Origin: Chryseobacterium fluminis
Lineage (GTDB): Bacteria; Bacteroidota; Bacteroidia; Flavobacteriales; Weeksellaceae
Assembly (NCBI RefSeq): GCF_026314945.1
Contig: NZ_CP111121.1
Coordinates: 1,860,001 to 1,924,000 of the forward strand
Direction: 5' to 3'
DNA length: 64,000 nucleotides
A program made the position numbers and the translations under genes. The number at the start of each line of letters is the position of its first letter. Position 1 is the stretch's first letter. The notes under the pieces were generated by a model. That model had not been told where the DNA came from. It searched no databases and saw only the letters and a list, made by a program, of their open reading frames with translations. This document shows, piece after piece, positions 25,245 to 32,790 of the stretch.

Positions 25245-26153
25245 TTATATAATTAAATTTCTGTTCTGTTTTTCCAGGAGCAAATTTGCGCCCTCGATTC
25301 CCTGTAATCCACCAGTGTGAAAGCACAAAATCCGGCTGTCTTCAGGAAAATAATCTTCATTGATCAGTTCAAAAACTTTCTGCATCATTTTTCCCGTATA
25401 AATAGGTTCTAAAGGAACGCCATAATTTTCTTTAAAGTCATTGATAAAACGAATATTTTCATCTTTTATTTTACCATAACCTCCAAAACCAGAATCTATT
25501 AGATGAAAATTCCTTTTTAAAGTTAATTCAGAGATCTTATCTTCCAGGGATTCATCGTTTACTGCTTTAAACCCTATAACAGTCTGATTTTCTTCACAAA
25601 ATTCTGAAATTCCTGCAACGGTTCCTCCGGTTCCGACTGCGGTGCAAAGATAATCAAAATCTTTTGTTTCGTCATTGAGCATCATTTTGACGCCGGATAC
25701 GGCATCTTGGTTGCTTCCGCCTTCCGGAATGATTAATGCTTCGGGAAATTCCTGCTGCAGAAATTCGGTCAGTTTTTCTTTGTAACGGTATTCTTCCCGG
25801 GTGACAAACCGTAGATTCATTCCGTTTCTTTTTGCAAAAAGCAATGTTGGATTATCGCGCCATTTTTCCCTCAGCTCTTCACCTCTTATGATTCCGAGTG
25901 TCGGAATTTTTGCTGAGTTTCCTACCGCAGAAACGGCAGAGATGTGATTGGAGAAAGCTCCTCCGAATGTAATGATATAAGGTTTTTCAACTTTTTTTTC
26001 CACATACTTGTTGATGTTAAAAAACAGTTTCCAATATTTATTTCCCGAAATCTGAGGATGAACAAGGTCTTCCCTTTTCATGAAAAGTTTTATTTTCTTA
26101 TGAACCGGGATTTCCTGAATAGGGACTTTTTCTGTAGGAAATGGCAACATCAT
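25245..26153 (-). CDS. ACC deaminase/D-cysteine desulfhydrase family PLP enzyme
   Basis: The 302-residue protein is a fold-type II PLP enzyme. The PLP lysine Lys39 lies in ISGNKYWKLFF, FGGAFSNHISAVSAVG is the N-terminal substrate loop, and CTAVGTGGTVAGI binds phosphate. The family includes 1-aminocyclopropane-1-carboxylate deaminases and D-cysteine desulfhydrases. The short form in bacteria is more often a D-cysteine desulfhydrase, releasing pyruvate, ammonia and sulfide. The exact substrate cannot be read here. Start: the ATG at 26153 or the next codon (both Met). Confidence 0.85.
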   Translation of the reverse strand: MMLPFPTEKVPIQEIPVHKKIKLFMKREDLVHPQISGNKYWKLFFNINKYVEKKVEKPYIITFGGAFSNHISAVSAVGNSAKIPTLGIIRGEELREKWRDNPTLLFAKRNGMNLRFVTREEYRYKEKLTEFLQQEFPEALIIPEGGSNQDAVSGVKMMLNDETKDFDYLCTAVGTGGTVAGISEFCEENQTVIGFKAVNDESLEDKISELTLKRNFHLIDSGFGGYGKIKDENIRFINDFKENYGVPLEPIYTGKMMQKVFELINEDYFPEDSRILCFHTGGLQGIEGANLLLEKQNRNLII

Positions 26154-26295
26154 GGTCTGACTTAAATCATATCATACAAAATTAATGTTTTTTATAGTCC
26201 GATGCATTTTTTAAGCATTGACGTTTGTCATCTAATCTCGGAGTGAAGTCAGACATCCGGTAAGGTATACAGATTTCTCCGGCTGAAGTTGCCGG

Positions 26296-26622
26296 TCACA
26301 GATACTTCCGGAAAGTCCAGAATTCTCTTTTTTTAAGATAATTCAAATCGGATTCGTTCGTATAGGCTTCTCTTTCGAATGAGATTCTTCTGTAAGCTGA
26401 ATAAGGGTCTTTTAATTTGAAAACCCAGTAATAATATTCGATAATATAAAAAATATAAAAGAAAATGATGAGCATTTCCAATTGTTGTTTCAAATGGATT
26501 TTTTCGTGGTTGACAAGTATTTTATTTTCCTTATCTTCGGGTTTCCTAATGAAGATAAAGGGAAAAAGAGCAATGCCGTTGATTTTTAATTTTTCCAGTG
26601 GCTTTTGGCATACAATTATCAT
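26296..26622 (-). CDS. Small membrane protein with HExxH motif, unknown function
   Basis: The 108-residue protein contains LVNHEKIHLKQQLEML, an HExxH sequence, followed by a hydrophobic aromatic-rich segment (about residues 50-72, FFYIFYIIEYYYWVF). Then comes RISFEREAY, where a third-ligand Glu could lie. This resembles a minimal gluzincin-like membrane protease layout, but the protein is very short and proteolysis is unproven. It is divergent from the DUF5522 gene at 26663 with only 40 bases between them, so the promoters overlap. Start: ATG at 26622. Confidence 0.6.
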   Translation of the reverse strand: MIIVCQKPLEKLKINGIALFPFIFIRKPEDKENKILVNHEKIHLKQQLEMLIIFFYIFYIIEYYYWVFKLKDPYSAYRRISFEREAYTNESDLNYLKKREFWTFRKYL

Positions 26623-26659
26623 AATAACAAATATAAAGTTTTTTGACTTAGAGATTTAA

Positions 26660-26845
<186 letters not shown>

Positions 26846-26846
26846 A

Positions 26847-27374
26847 ATGAAAAAATATATTTTTATTTTGTTAGCTGTGGCTGGTTTGGGTTTAACATCC
26901 TGCAGTCCTTTTCAGGTACGTTCCGATTATGCTGAATCAGCTAATTTCCCGTCTTATAAAACGTATAAAATTAGAATTGACGATCTTAAACTGAATGATA
27001 TTGATAAAGACAGGGTTCTGAATGAACTGTCGAGACAGCTTCAAAGCAAGGGTTTACAGTCGGGAGAAAATCCTGATCTGATCGTTAATGTAAAAGCCAA
27101 TCATAAGAAAGTGACAGACATCAACAGCAGTTCTCCATATGGAATGTATGGTTGGGGCGGTCCTTTCGGTTGGGGAGTCGGAATGAGCAGAACCTGGTCC
27201 AGCAATTATAATGAAGGAGCCATTATTGTGGATCTGGTGGACGCCAAGAGCCAGAAACTGGTTTGGCAGGGTATTGGAAGCGGAATTTCTGTAGATTCGC
27301 CAAAAGCCAAACAAAGACAGATTCCTGAAATCATGGCGGAGATCATGAAAAACTATCCTCCACAGAGAAAGTAA
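26847..27374 (+). CDS. DUF4136 lipoprotein
   Basis: The 175-residue protein has a lipoprotein signal (MKKYIFILLAVAGLGLTSC). The DUF4136 pattern follows: SDYAESANFPSYKTYKI at the start, then NPDLIVNVKANHKK, a Gly/Trp/Tyr-rich loop, GAIIVDLVDAKSQKLVWQG, and a C-terminal helix ending KNYPPQRK. Family members are envelope lipoproteins of unknown function. The ATG at 26847 fits the signal peptide and lies one base after the upstream stop, indicating translational coupling. A bidirectional terminator follows. Confidence 0.85.
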   Translation: MKKYIFILLAVAGLGLTSCSPFQVRSDYAESANFPSYKTYKIRIDDLKLNDIDKDRVLNELSRQLQSKGLQSGENPDLIVNVKANHKKVTDINSSSPYGMYGWGGPFGWGVGMSRTWSSNYNEGAIIVDLVDAKSQKLVWQGIGSGISVDSPKAKQRQIPEIMAEIMKNYPPQRK

Positions 27375-27440
27375 GATTAAGTCAATTAATAGATAAAGAA
27401 GTCAATGCAAATTTTGTGTTGACTTTTTGCTTTATGATAG

Positions 27441-27471
27441 AAAAGACTGTGATCTATGATCACAGTCTTTT
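27441..27471. terminator. Bidirectional terminator between convergent genes
   Basis: AAAAGACTGTGATC, loop TAT, then its exact complement ending in TTTT. It serves both the DUF4136 gene (plus) and the T9SS cargo gene (minus). Confidence 0.85.
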
Positions 27472-27489
27472 CGGGTAAATTTAAAAAAA

Positions 27490-28299
27490 CTATTTCCTGA
27501 TTATTTGTGAAGACTTTGTTGATCCGTCTTTATAATATAGTGTTAAAAAATAGGCTCCTGTTTTGAGATCGCCCACCGGCAATTGATTTTCAGGTTTTCC
27601 GACAGTTCTGATAACTCTGCCTGTTGCATCATGAAGGGTCACTGAATTGATGTTTTTAATATCAGAAATATGGAGTACATCATGGAATGGATTAGGATAT
27701 ATTTTAGGATCCGGCGTTATCATATCATCCGTTCCTAAGTTCGGAATCGGTTCCCATACTGCATCGTCCCAATAATGCCCGGCAAATGATGTTCCAGGAT
27801 TACGGATGGCGAGTCTCGCTCCGTCAGGAACTGTTATCGGTACCGTGAAAGTTCTTTCCGAAGAAGCATCATAAGAGCTGTTCAGAATGGTAATCGGCTG
27901 CAGTACCACAAAAGTCGAGGCATCGGCAGGATCTGTGATGTAACCGAACTCCAGGAAACCTCCGCCTGAATTGGCTTTCGCCTTAAACCTGAACTGGTGT
28001 GTACCGGCACTGATATTGGAAATTCTGGGCATAATGACGACGGAAACTTTTCCGCTCCCGTAACCGGTCTGATAGATCTGGCTGCTGCCTGAAGCGGGCT
28101 GCGTGCTTGAGATAATCTGGCTGGCGCCATTCAGTACCAACCTTTCCCAACAGGTCGGAACAATACTTTCAGGTGCACTATAAGTATCGAAATTTTCTGA
28201 AAAGCTGTCAACGATATTACACTGCGCCTTTAATCCGTAAGTTGTGCAGAAATAACTCAATAGGGGAAGTCCGACTGCTAAATATAAATTTTTAATCAT
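27490..28299 (-). CDS. T9SS type A sorting domain protein, secreted
   Basis: The 269-residue protein has a signal peptide (MIKNLYLAVGLPLLSYFC...GLKAQ). A beta-sandwich region (about 30-185) starts SFSENFDTYSAPESIVPTCW, a layout seen in jelly-roll or carbohydrate-binding-like modules. A type A C-terminal sorting domain follows from about residue 198 (KIYPNPFHDVLHI ... GAYFLTLYYKDG ... SQIIRK). The type IX secretion system should export it and attach it to the surface. No catalytic motif is visible. Start: ATG at 28299. Confidence 0.85.
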   Translation of the reverse strand: MIKNLYLAVGLPLLSYFCTTYGLKAQCNIVDSFSENFDTYSAPESIVPTCWERLVLNGASQIISSTQPASGSSQIYQTGYGSGKVSVVIMPRISNISAGTHQFRFKAKANSGGGFLEFGYITDPADASTFVVLQPITILNSSYDASSERTFTVPITVPDGARLAIRNPGTSFAGHYWDDAVWEPIPNLGTDDMITPDPKIYPNPFHDVLHISDIKNINSVTLHDATGRVIRTVGKPENQLPVGDLKTGAYFLTLYYKDGSTKSSQIIRK

Positions 28300-28668
28300 T
28301 CTAAATAAAAATAATAATAGCGAAAATAATCATTTTCATTATTACATTCAATTTATTTTTTCATGATTTTTACCCATTAAATAAAAATTAATTTTCAGTT
28401 TACTGTTGATTAATATAATCATATACTATTTCGGATTATTTTTAACAATACAAATCAATACACCATTACCTAAAATGCTCTTCCATAAATTCTTTTTGCC
28501 TGGGATCACAGTCTTAATGGTTTAAAATTATGTAATGATATCATATGGCGCTTTCCAGTGAAGAATGAGCAATGGAACTTTACTATAATTCATTGCATAA
28601 TGAAATTTAACAATTCCGTAATTTTTTATTCATTAATTTGTACTATTCTTACCAAAATTTATATTGAT
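28300..28668. other. AT-rich divergent promoter region
   Basis: About 370 bases between two divergent T9SS cargo genes. No ORF is convincing. A degenerate TAATTTG box near 28635 could serve the endonuclease gene, but I see no good partner element. Confidence 0.45.
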
Positions 28669-30207
28669 ATGAAAAAAATACTATTCATTTGTGCTTTTGC
28701 AGGTCTGGCGAATGCGCAGGCTCCGGCGGGATATTATAATTCTGCGAACGGTCTTACGGGAGCATCCCTTAAAACAGCTTTAAGTACGATCATTTCCAGT
28801 GGTCACCAGGATAAAGGCTACAGTGGACTCTGGACCGGTTATAAAACAACAGATATCGATAAGACTTATGAAAACGACGGTTCTATCCTGGATATTTATT
28901 CGGAAAAGCCGTCCGGAACCGATCCTTATAAATATAACCCGGGGACCAACCAGTGCGGAACGTATTCTGTGGAAGGAAACTGCTATAACCGTGAACATAT
29001 TGTTCCGCAAAGCTTCTTCAACGAGTCATCACCCATGGTTTCAGATATTCATTTTATCAGGGCTACCGACGGAAAAGTAAACGGAATGAGATCTAATTAT
29101 CCGTTCGGAAAGGTGGGAACGGCAACTTTCACTTCTAAAAACGGCTCTAAACTGGGGAATTCGGCTTCTTCAGGATATGGAGGAACTGTATTTGAACCGA
29201 TAGATGAATTTAAAGGCGATGTGGCAAGGATGATCTTTTACTTTGTAACCCGTTATCAAAGTAAGCTTTCTTCTTTCTCGACAGGAAATATGCTGGGAAG
29301 TTCTGCTTTTCCGGGACTGCAAACCTGGGAACTGAATGTTCTTCTGGCCTGGCATGCCCAGGACCCTGTTTCTCAGGCTGAAATCAACAGGAACAATGCT
29401 TCTTATACCTATCAGGGAAACAGGAATCCATTTATTGACAACCCGGGTTATGTGAACCAGATCTGGGGCGGAAGTTCAGGGGGAACGACACCCAATCCGG
29501 GAACTCCAAGTTCGGGAACGAACTGTATTAATGAGTCTTTTGAAACCATTCCGGCAGCGAGTGCCGCTTCGTATGTAACAAGAACCTGGTCTAACGGGGG
29601 AGTCAGCTGGACGGCGACCGATGCAAGAACAGACCAGACCATTTCCGCAAAAGCGATTACCATACGAAACGGTTCTCTCTCTTCCAGCAGTTCTGCCAAT
29701 GGAATTGGTTCATTAACCGTTACGACTCAATTGAAATTTTCAGGAAGCAACGGAACGCTTAACGTGAAAGTAAACGGAACAACCGTGGGAATGGTTCCCT
29801 ACAATACGAATGTGACCACTACAACCCTAAGCAATATCAATATCTCCGGAAATGTAGTGGTGAGTTTGGAGAATACCTCATCAGGCAACAGGGTGGCTGT
29901 TGATAATGTAAGCTGGACCTGTTATTCCGGGACATCCAGACAAAGTCAGATCTTTTCTTCGGAACTGATTCCGGATCAAAGAGAGTTGCAGGTGTATCCG
30001 AATCCTGTTGCCAGTAATGAAATTTTTATAAAAGGAGAAACTCAGCATATCAAAAAAGCGGAGATCTACAACCTTCAGGGGAAAGTGATGCAGACCATCG
30101 ATCAGCCTTTTAAAAACAGCAGAAATTCAATAAGAATGAAACCCCTTGAACAGGGCGTCTACCTATTGAAACTGGATGGTTCAGCGCTGAAGTTTATTGT
30201 AAAATAA
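28669..30207 (+). CDS. Secreted endonuclease I family protein with T9SS sorting domain
   Basis: The 512-residue protein has a signal peptide (MKKILFICAFAGLANAQ). An endonuclease I (EndA/NucM) domain spans about residues 20-270, with catalytic CYNREHIVPQSFF and SDIHFIRATDGKVNGMRSN, and RMIFYFVTRY. A beta-sandwich module covers roughly 290-430 and a type A T9SS domain starts near residue 440 (QVYPNPVASNEIFI ... GVYLLKLDG). It should be a surface or extracellular DNase that degrades DNA for phosphate or nucleosides. The ATG at 28669 is chosen because the signal peptide begins there; an earlier in-frame ATG lies at 28558. Confidence 0.93.
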   Translation: MKKILFICAFAGLANAQAPAGYYNSANGLTGASLKTALSTIISSGHQDKGYSGLWTGYKTTDIDKTYENDGSILDIYSEKPSGTDPYKYNPGTNQCGTYSVEGNCYNREHIVPQSFFNESSPMVSDIHFIRATDGKVNGMRSNYPFGKVGTATFTSKNGSKLGNSASSGYGGTVFEPIDEFKGDVARMIFYFVTRYQSKLSSFSTGNMLGSSAFPGLQTWELNVLLAWHAQDPVSQAEINRNNASYTYQGNRNPFIDNPGYVNQIWGGSSGGTTPNPGTPSSGTNCINESFETIPAASAASYVTRTWSNGGVSWTATDARTDQTISAKAITIRNGSLSSSSSANGIGSLTVTTQLKFSGSNGTLNVKVNGTTVGMVPYNTNVTTTTLSNINISGNVVVSLENTSSGNRVAVDNVSWTCYSGTSRQSQIFSSELIPDQRELQVYPNPVASNEIFIKGETQHIKKAEIYNLQGKVMQTIDQPFKNSRNSIRMKPLEQGVYLLKLDGSALKFIVK

Positions 30208-30229
30208 TACATTGTACCAAATTAATGTT

Positions 30230-30263
30230 AAAGCCCTTCTTTCACTCGAATGAAGGGCTTTTA
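30230..30263 (+). terminator. Terminator of the endonuclease gene
   Basis: AAAGCCCTTC and GAAGGGCTTTT form a perfect stem followed by T residues, about 25 bases after the stop codon. Confidence 0.9.
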
Positions 30264-30433
30264 TTTATTCTTAATTTCAACGAATGTAAGTAATCAGCAT
30301 TGCCTTTGGTTTTACCTGTGACAGAAAATCCCGCCCGGATTTTTAATGAAACCCCACTATTGCCAATGCTTTTCAAAATGTTGAAAAGAAAATCATGATC
30401 CCAGCCCGGATCGCAGCATTTGTCTGAGCTCAT
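30242..30433 (-). CDS. Possible small protein, unknown
   Basis: A 63-codon minus-strand frame starts MSSDKCCDPGWDHDFLFN and reads GVSLKIRAGFSVTGKTKG before stopping inside the terminator stem of the endonuclease gene. The composition is protein-like and the frame starts with ATG at the edge of the large palindrome at 30432. No family is recognised, and overlap with a terminator argues against it. Low-confidence gene. Confidence 0.3.
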   Translation of the reverse strand: MSSDKCCDPGWDHDFLFNILKSIGNSGVSLKIRAGFSVTGKTKGNADYLHSLKLRINKSPSFE

Positions 30434-30478
30434 TTTCCTGATTTCGGCGAGCCTGTGGCTCGCCGAAATCAGGAAAAT
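30432..30478. repeat. Perfect 22-bp inverted repeat with 3-base loop
   Basis: The left arm starts ATTTTCCTGATTTCGG and runs to GAGCC. The loop is TGT, and the right arm is the exact reverse complement, 47 bases in all. There is no T run on either side and no gene ends directly next to it, so it is not an obvious terminator. Confidence 0.9.
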
Positions 30479-30535
30479 AGCGAGTGCGGAGAGCCGGAAA
30501 AAGCTCCAAAAAAAATTAAACAGATTATGGCATCA

Positions 30536-30562
30536 TAAAAAAAGACCACTTTCGTGATCTTT
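30536..30562 (-). terminator. Terminator of the DUF2752 gene
   Basis: On the minus strand AAAGATCAC-GAAA-GTGGTCTTT is followed by T residues, shortly after the stop at 30591. Confidence 0.75.
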
Positions 30563-30590
30563 AGAATGTATTTCGATAGCAATTCTGAAA

Positions 30591-30875
30591 TTAATGAACA
30601 GCGTGTTTACAGACGTAAGAGACGATCATCACAACAATATTGATCATGATCAGAATAACTAAAAGATTTCCATATTTCCTTTTCCTGTCTATAAAGCTTA
30701 TTCCCAATATAAAAAAGAATAAGAGAAGCGTATATACTGCGGGATACAGATGAAAAGCTTCTGTAAACCTTCCCTGAAAAACCATAACGATTGCTCTTTG
30801 GGATCCGCATCCCAGACATTCTATTCCAAAGGTCTTTTTTATGGGACAGGGCAGCATAAAGTCTTCCATTTTCAT
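30591..30875 (-). CDS. DUF2752 membrane protein
   Basis: The 94-residue protein contains CPIKKTFGIECLGCGSQRA, the DUF2752 signature with paired cysteines, then two membrane helices (about residues 42-62 and 68-88). The family is widespread in Bacteroidota and its function is unknown. The start lies 25 bases after the stop of the flavin oxidoreductase gene on the same strand, so the two are probably co-transcribed. An ATG two codons downstream (MEDFML) is an alternative start. Confidence 0.85.
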   Translation of the reverse strand: MKMEDFMLPCPIKKTFGIECLGCGSQRAIVMVFQGRFTEAFHLYPAVYTLLLFFFILGISFIDRKRKYGNLLVILIMINIVVMIVSYVCKHAVH

Positions 30876-30899
30876 GATCTGTCAGAAATTGATGAGAAG

Positions 30900-31946
30900 T
30901 TAAATTTTAGCTCTTAAATACTGGTGAGGGAAAAAACAGTCTTCCTTCGTTTCAAAGGATCCCTGAACCGCAATATAAGGATTTCTCAAAATTTCTCTTG
31001 CTATAAATATTAAATCGGCTTCTCCTTTCTGAAGGATTTCTTCTGCCTGCTCTGCCGTTTTGATGAGTCCAACCGCTCCCGTTTTTACTTCTGCCTGGTT
31101 TCTGACCTGTGAAGCCAGCGGTACCTGATATCCGTCGAAAACCGGAATTTTCACACCGTGGATATTTCCTCCGCTTGAAACATCTACGAGATCTACATGA
31201 TGGTTTTTTAAAATCTTAGCCAGTTCTGCACTGCTTTCGATATCCCAGCCGTTTTCAGCATACTCGGTTCCCGAAATCCTTACAAACAGGGCTACATTGT
31301 CATTCAGTTCTTCATTCACAGCATCTACGACTTCTAATAAAAACCTGATTCTGTTTTCAAAGCTTCCGCCATATTCATCTGTTCTGATGTTGGAAAGCGG
31401 TGATAAAAACTGATGGAGCAGATATCCGTGTGCCCCGTGGATTTCGATGACATCAAAACCTGCTTTAACTGCCCTTCTGGCGGCCATTTTAAAATGCTGA
31501 ACCTGCGCTCTGATTTCTTCAGCCGTAAGAGCATGCGGAATTCTTTCTGTGGGATGGTAAGGAATAGGGCTTGGTGCCACCGTTTCCCAGCCTTCTTCAA
31601 CCGGAATCTGAATATTATTCCACGTCGAACCTTTTCTTCCGGCGTGTGCCAGCTGGATTCCGATTTTACTGTCCGAATTCTGGTGTACAAATTCGACAAT
31701 TTTCTGCAGTTTCTCTGCCTGCTCATCTGTCCAGATTCCCATACAGTGATTGGTAATTCTGCCTTTGGGTTCTACGCCTGTAGCTTCTACAATAAGCAAA
31801 CCCGTTCCGCCCTGAGACCTGCTTCCGTAATGAACAAAATGGAAGTCATTGGCCAGACCGTTTTCACATGAATACATACACATCGGAGACATTACCCAAC
31901 GGTTTTTCAACTCTACATTTCTGAATTGTATTGGAGTATATAACAT
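30900..31946 (-). CDS. NADH:flavin oxidoreductase, old yellow enzyme (YqjM/NamA-like)
   Basis: The 348-residue FMN-binding TIM barrel has SPMCMYSCENGLAND near the N-terminus, including the YqjM-type Cys that tunes the flavin. The catalytic HGAHGYLLHQFLSPLSN and RTDEYGGSFENRIRF follow, then the phosphate-binding end DLIFIAREILRNPY. It reduces activated C=C bonds of enones using NAD(P)H, a detoxification or stress role in the YqjM class. Start: ATG at 31946. It is divergent from cdd, with an imperfect palindrome between them. Confidence 0.92.
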   Translation of the reverse strand: MLYTPIQFRNVELKNRWVMSPMCMYSCENGLANDFHFVHYGSRSQGGTGLLIVEATGVEPKGRITNHCMGIWTDEQAEKLQKIVEFVHQNSDSKIGIQLAHAGRKGSTWNNIQIPVEEGWETVAPSPIPYHPTERIPHALTAEEIRAQVQHFKMAARRAVKAGFDVIEIHGAHGYLLHQFLSPLSNIRTDEYGGSFENRIRFLLEVVDAVNEELNDNVALFVRISGTEYAENGWDIESSAELAKILKNHHVDLVDVSSGGNIHGVKIPVFDGYQVPLASQVRNQAEVKTGAVGLIKTAEQAEEILQKGEADLIFIAREILRNPYIAVQGSFETKEDCFFPHQYLRAKI

Positions 31947-31998
31947 TTTTTAACTGAATATTTTTTGTTAAAATCCTGTAGCATAAAATAATATTGCC

Positions 31999-32018
31999 TA
32001 CCTTATTTAAAATAGGTA
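31999..32018. promoter_or_regulatory. Imperfect 20-bp palindrome between the flavin oxidoreductase gene and cdd
   Basis: TACCTTATTT is followed by AAAATAGGTA; the arms agree at 8 of 10 positions. It lies midway between two divergent start codons and could be a regulator operator. Confidence 0.35.
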
Positions 32019-32048
32019 TTTTTACGCCCCTTTTTTAATCCACAATAT

Positions 32049-32531
32049 ATGAAAAAAGAAGCTCAAATCAGTTACGAACACTTTAAGAATAGCAGCGAAC
32101 TAAGTGATGTTGAAAAAAAATTATTCGATAGAGCAAAGCAGGCCCGCGAAAATGCTTATGCCCCTTACTCCAACTTTCTCGTAGGCTGCTCTGTCCTTCT
32201 TGAAAACGGAGAAATCTATTCGGGTAACAATCAGGAAAATGCCGCCTATCCTTCAGGGTTATGTGCAGAAAGGACAACCTTATTCTGGGTAGCAGCGAAT
32301 TTTCCGGATGTAAAAGTAAAGAAGATCTTCATTGTAGGCGGCCCCAAGGAATCTGACGAAAAAAATCCGCCTATTCCTCCTTGTGGAGCATGCAGGCAAA
32401 GTCTGATAGAGTATGAAACCAAGCAGAACGAAAATATTGATCTGTATTTCTCCAGCATGAATGATGAGGTGGTAAAAGTACATTCTATCAAAGATCTGCT
32501 GCCGTTTTATTTTGATGCAACGTTTTTATAG
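32049..32531 (+). CDS. cdd: Cytidine deaminase
   Basis: The 160-residue protein deaminates cytidine or deoxycytidine in pyrimidine salvage. Zinc-binding and catalytic motifs are NAAYPSGLCAERTTLF (Cys-Ala-Glu) and PPCGACRQSL (PCxxC), in the order of homotetrameric Cdd. NAYAPYSNFLVGCSVL is the substrate-binding N-terminal block. Start: ATG at 32049. It ends 37 bases before the promoter of the cobalamin operon and is a separate unit. Confidence 0.93.
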   Translation: MKKEAQISYEHFKNSSELSDVEKKLFDRAKQARENAYAPYSNFLVGCSVLLENGEIYSGNNQENAAYPSGLCAERTTLFWVAANFPDVKVKKIFIVGGPKESDEKNPPIPPCGACRQSLIEYETKQNENIDLYFSSMNDEVVKVHSIKDLLPFYFDATFL

Positions 32532-32567
32532 GCTTAAAGTCTGATCAAGAAGTACTGATTAAACATA

Positions 32568-32596
32568 TTGCAACTCGGGTTAAAAACTTATCTTTG
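32568..32596 (+). promoter_or_regulatory. Bacteroidota-type promoter of the cobalamin operon
   Basis: TTG at 32568-32570, an 18-base spacer, then TATCTTTG at 32589-32596. This fits the Bacteroidota sigma factor consensus (TTG / TANNTTTG), and the riboswitch begins a few bases downstream. Confidence 0.8.
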
Positions 32597-32604
32597 CAAA
32601 AATT

Positions 32605-32750
32605 TTGGTTTCCAGGATATTGGAAATAATAGGGAATTGGGTGAAACTCCCAAACTGTCCCCGCAACTGTAAATCGCAAAAAGAATTTTCTACAGTAAAC
32701 CACTGTGTCAACGGGAAGGTGTAGAATAGCGAAAGTCAGGAGACCTGCCA
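32605..32750 (+). ncRNA. Cobalamin riboswitch
   Basis: The leader contains GGTGAAACTCCCAAACTG followed by TCCCCGCAACTGT, then AAGTCAGGAGACCTGCC near the 3' end. These are the conserved core and B12-box of cobalamin riboswitches, in the right order and spacing. B12 binding should reduce expression of the receptor gene that starts 40 bases downstream. A strong GGAGG ribosome binding site at 32782-32786 may be the controlled element. Confidence 0.93.
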
Positions 32751-32790
32751 AAAAGAATGATAACTTAAATAAATTGCTTTCGGAGGAAAA

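Larger units (their letters stand above)
30264..30590. other. Intergenic stretch holding a possible small ORF and a large palindrome
   Basis: Apart from the doubtful 63-codon frame, the palindrome at 30432-30478 and the terminator at 30536-30562, nothing is recognised. Confidence 0.5.
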
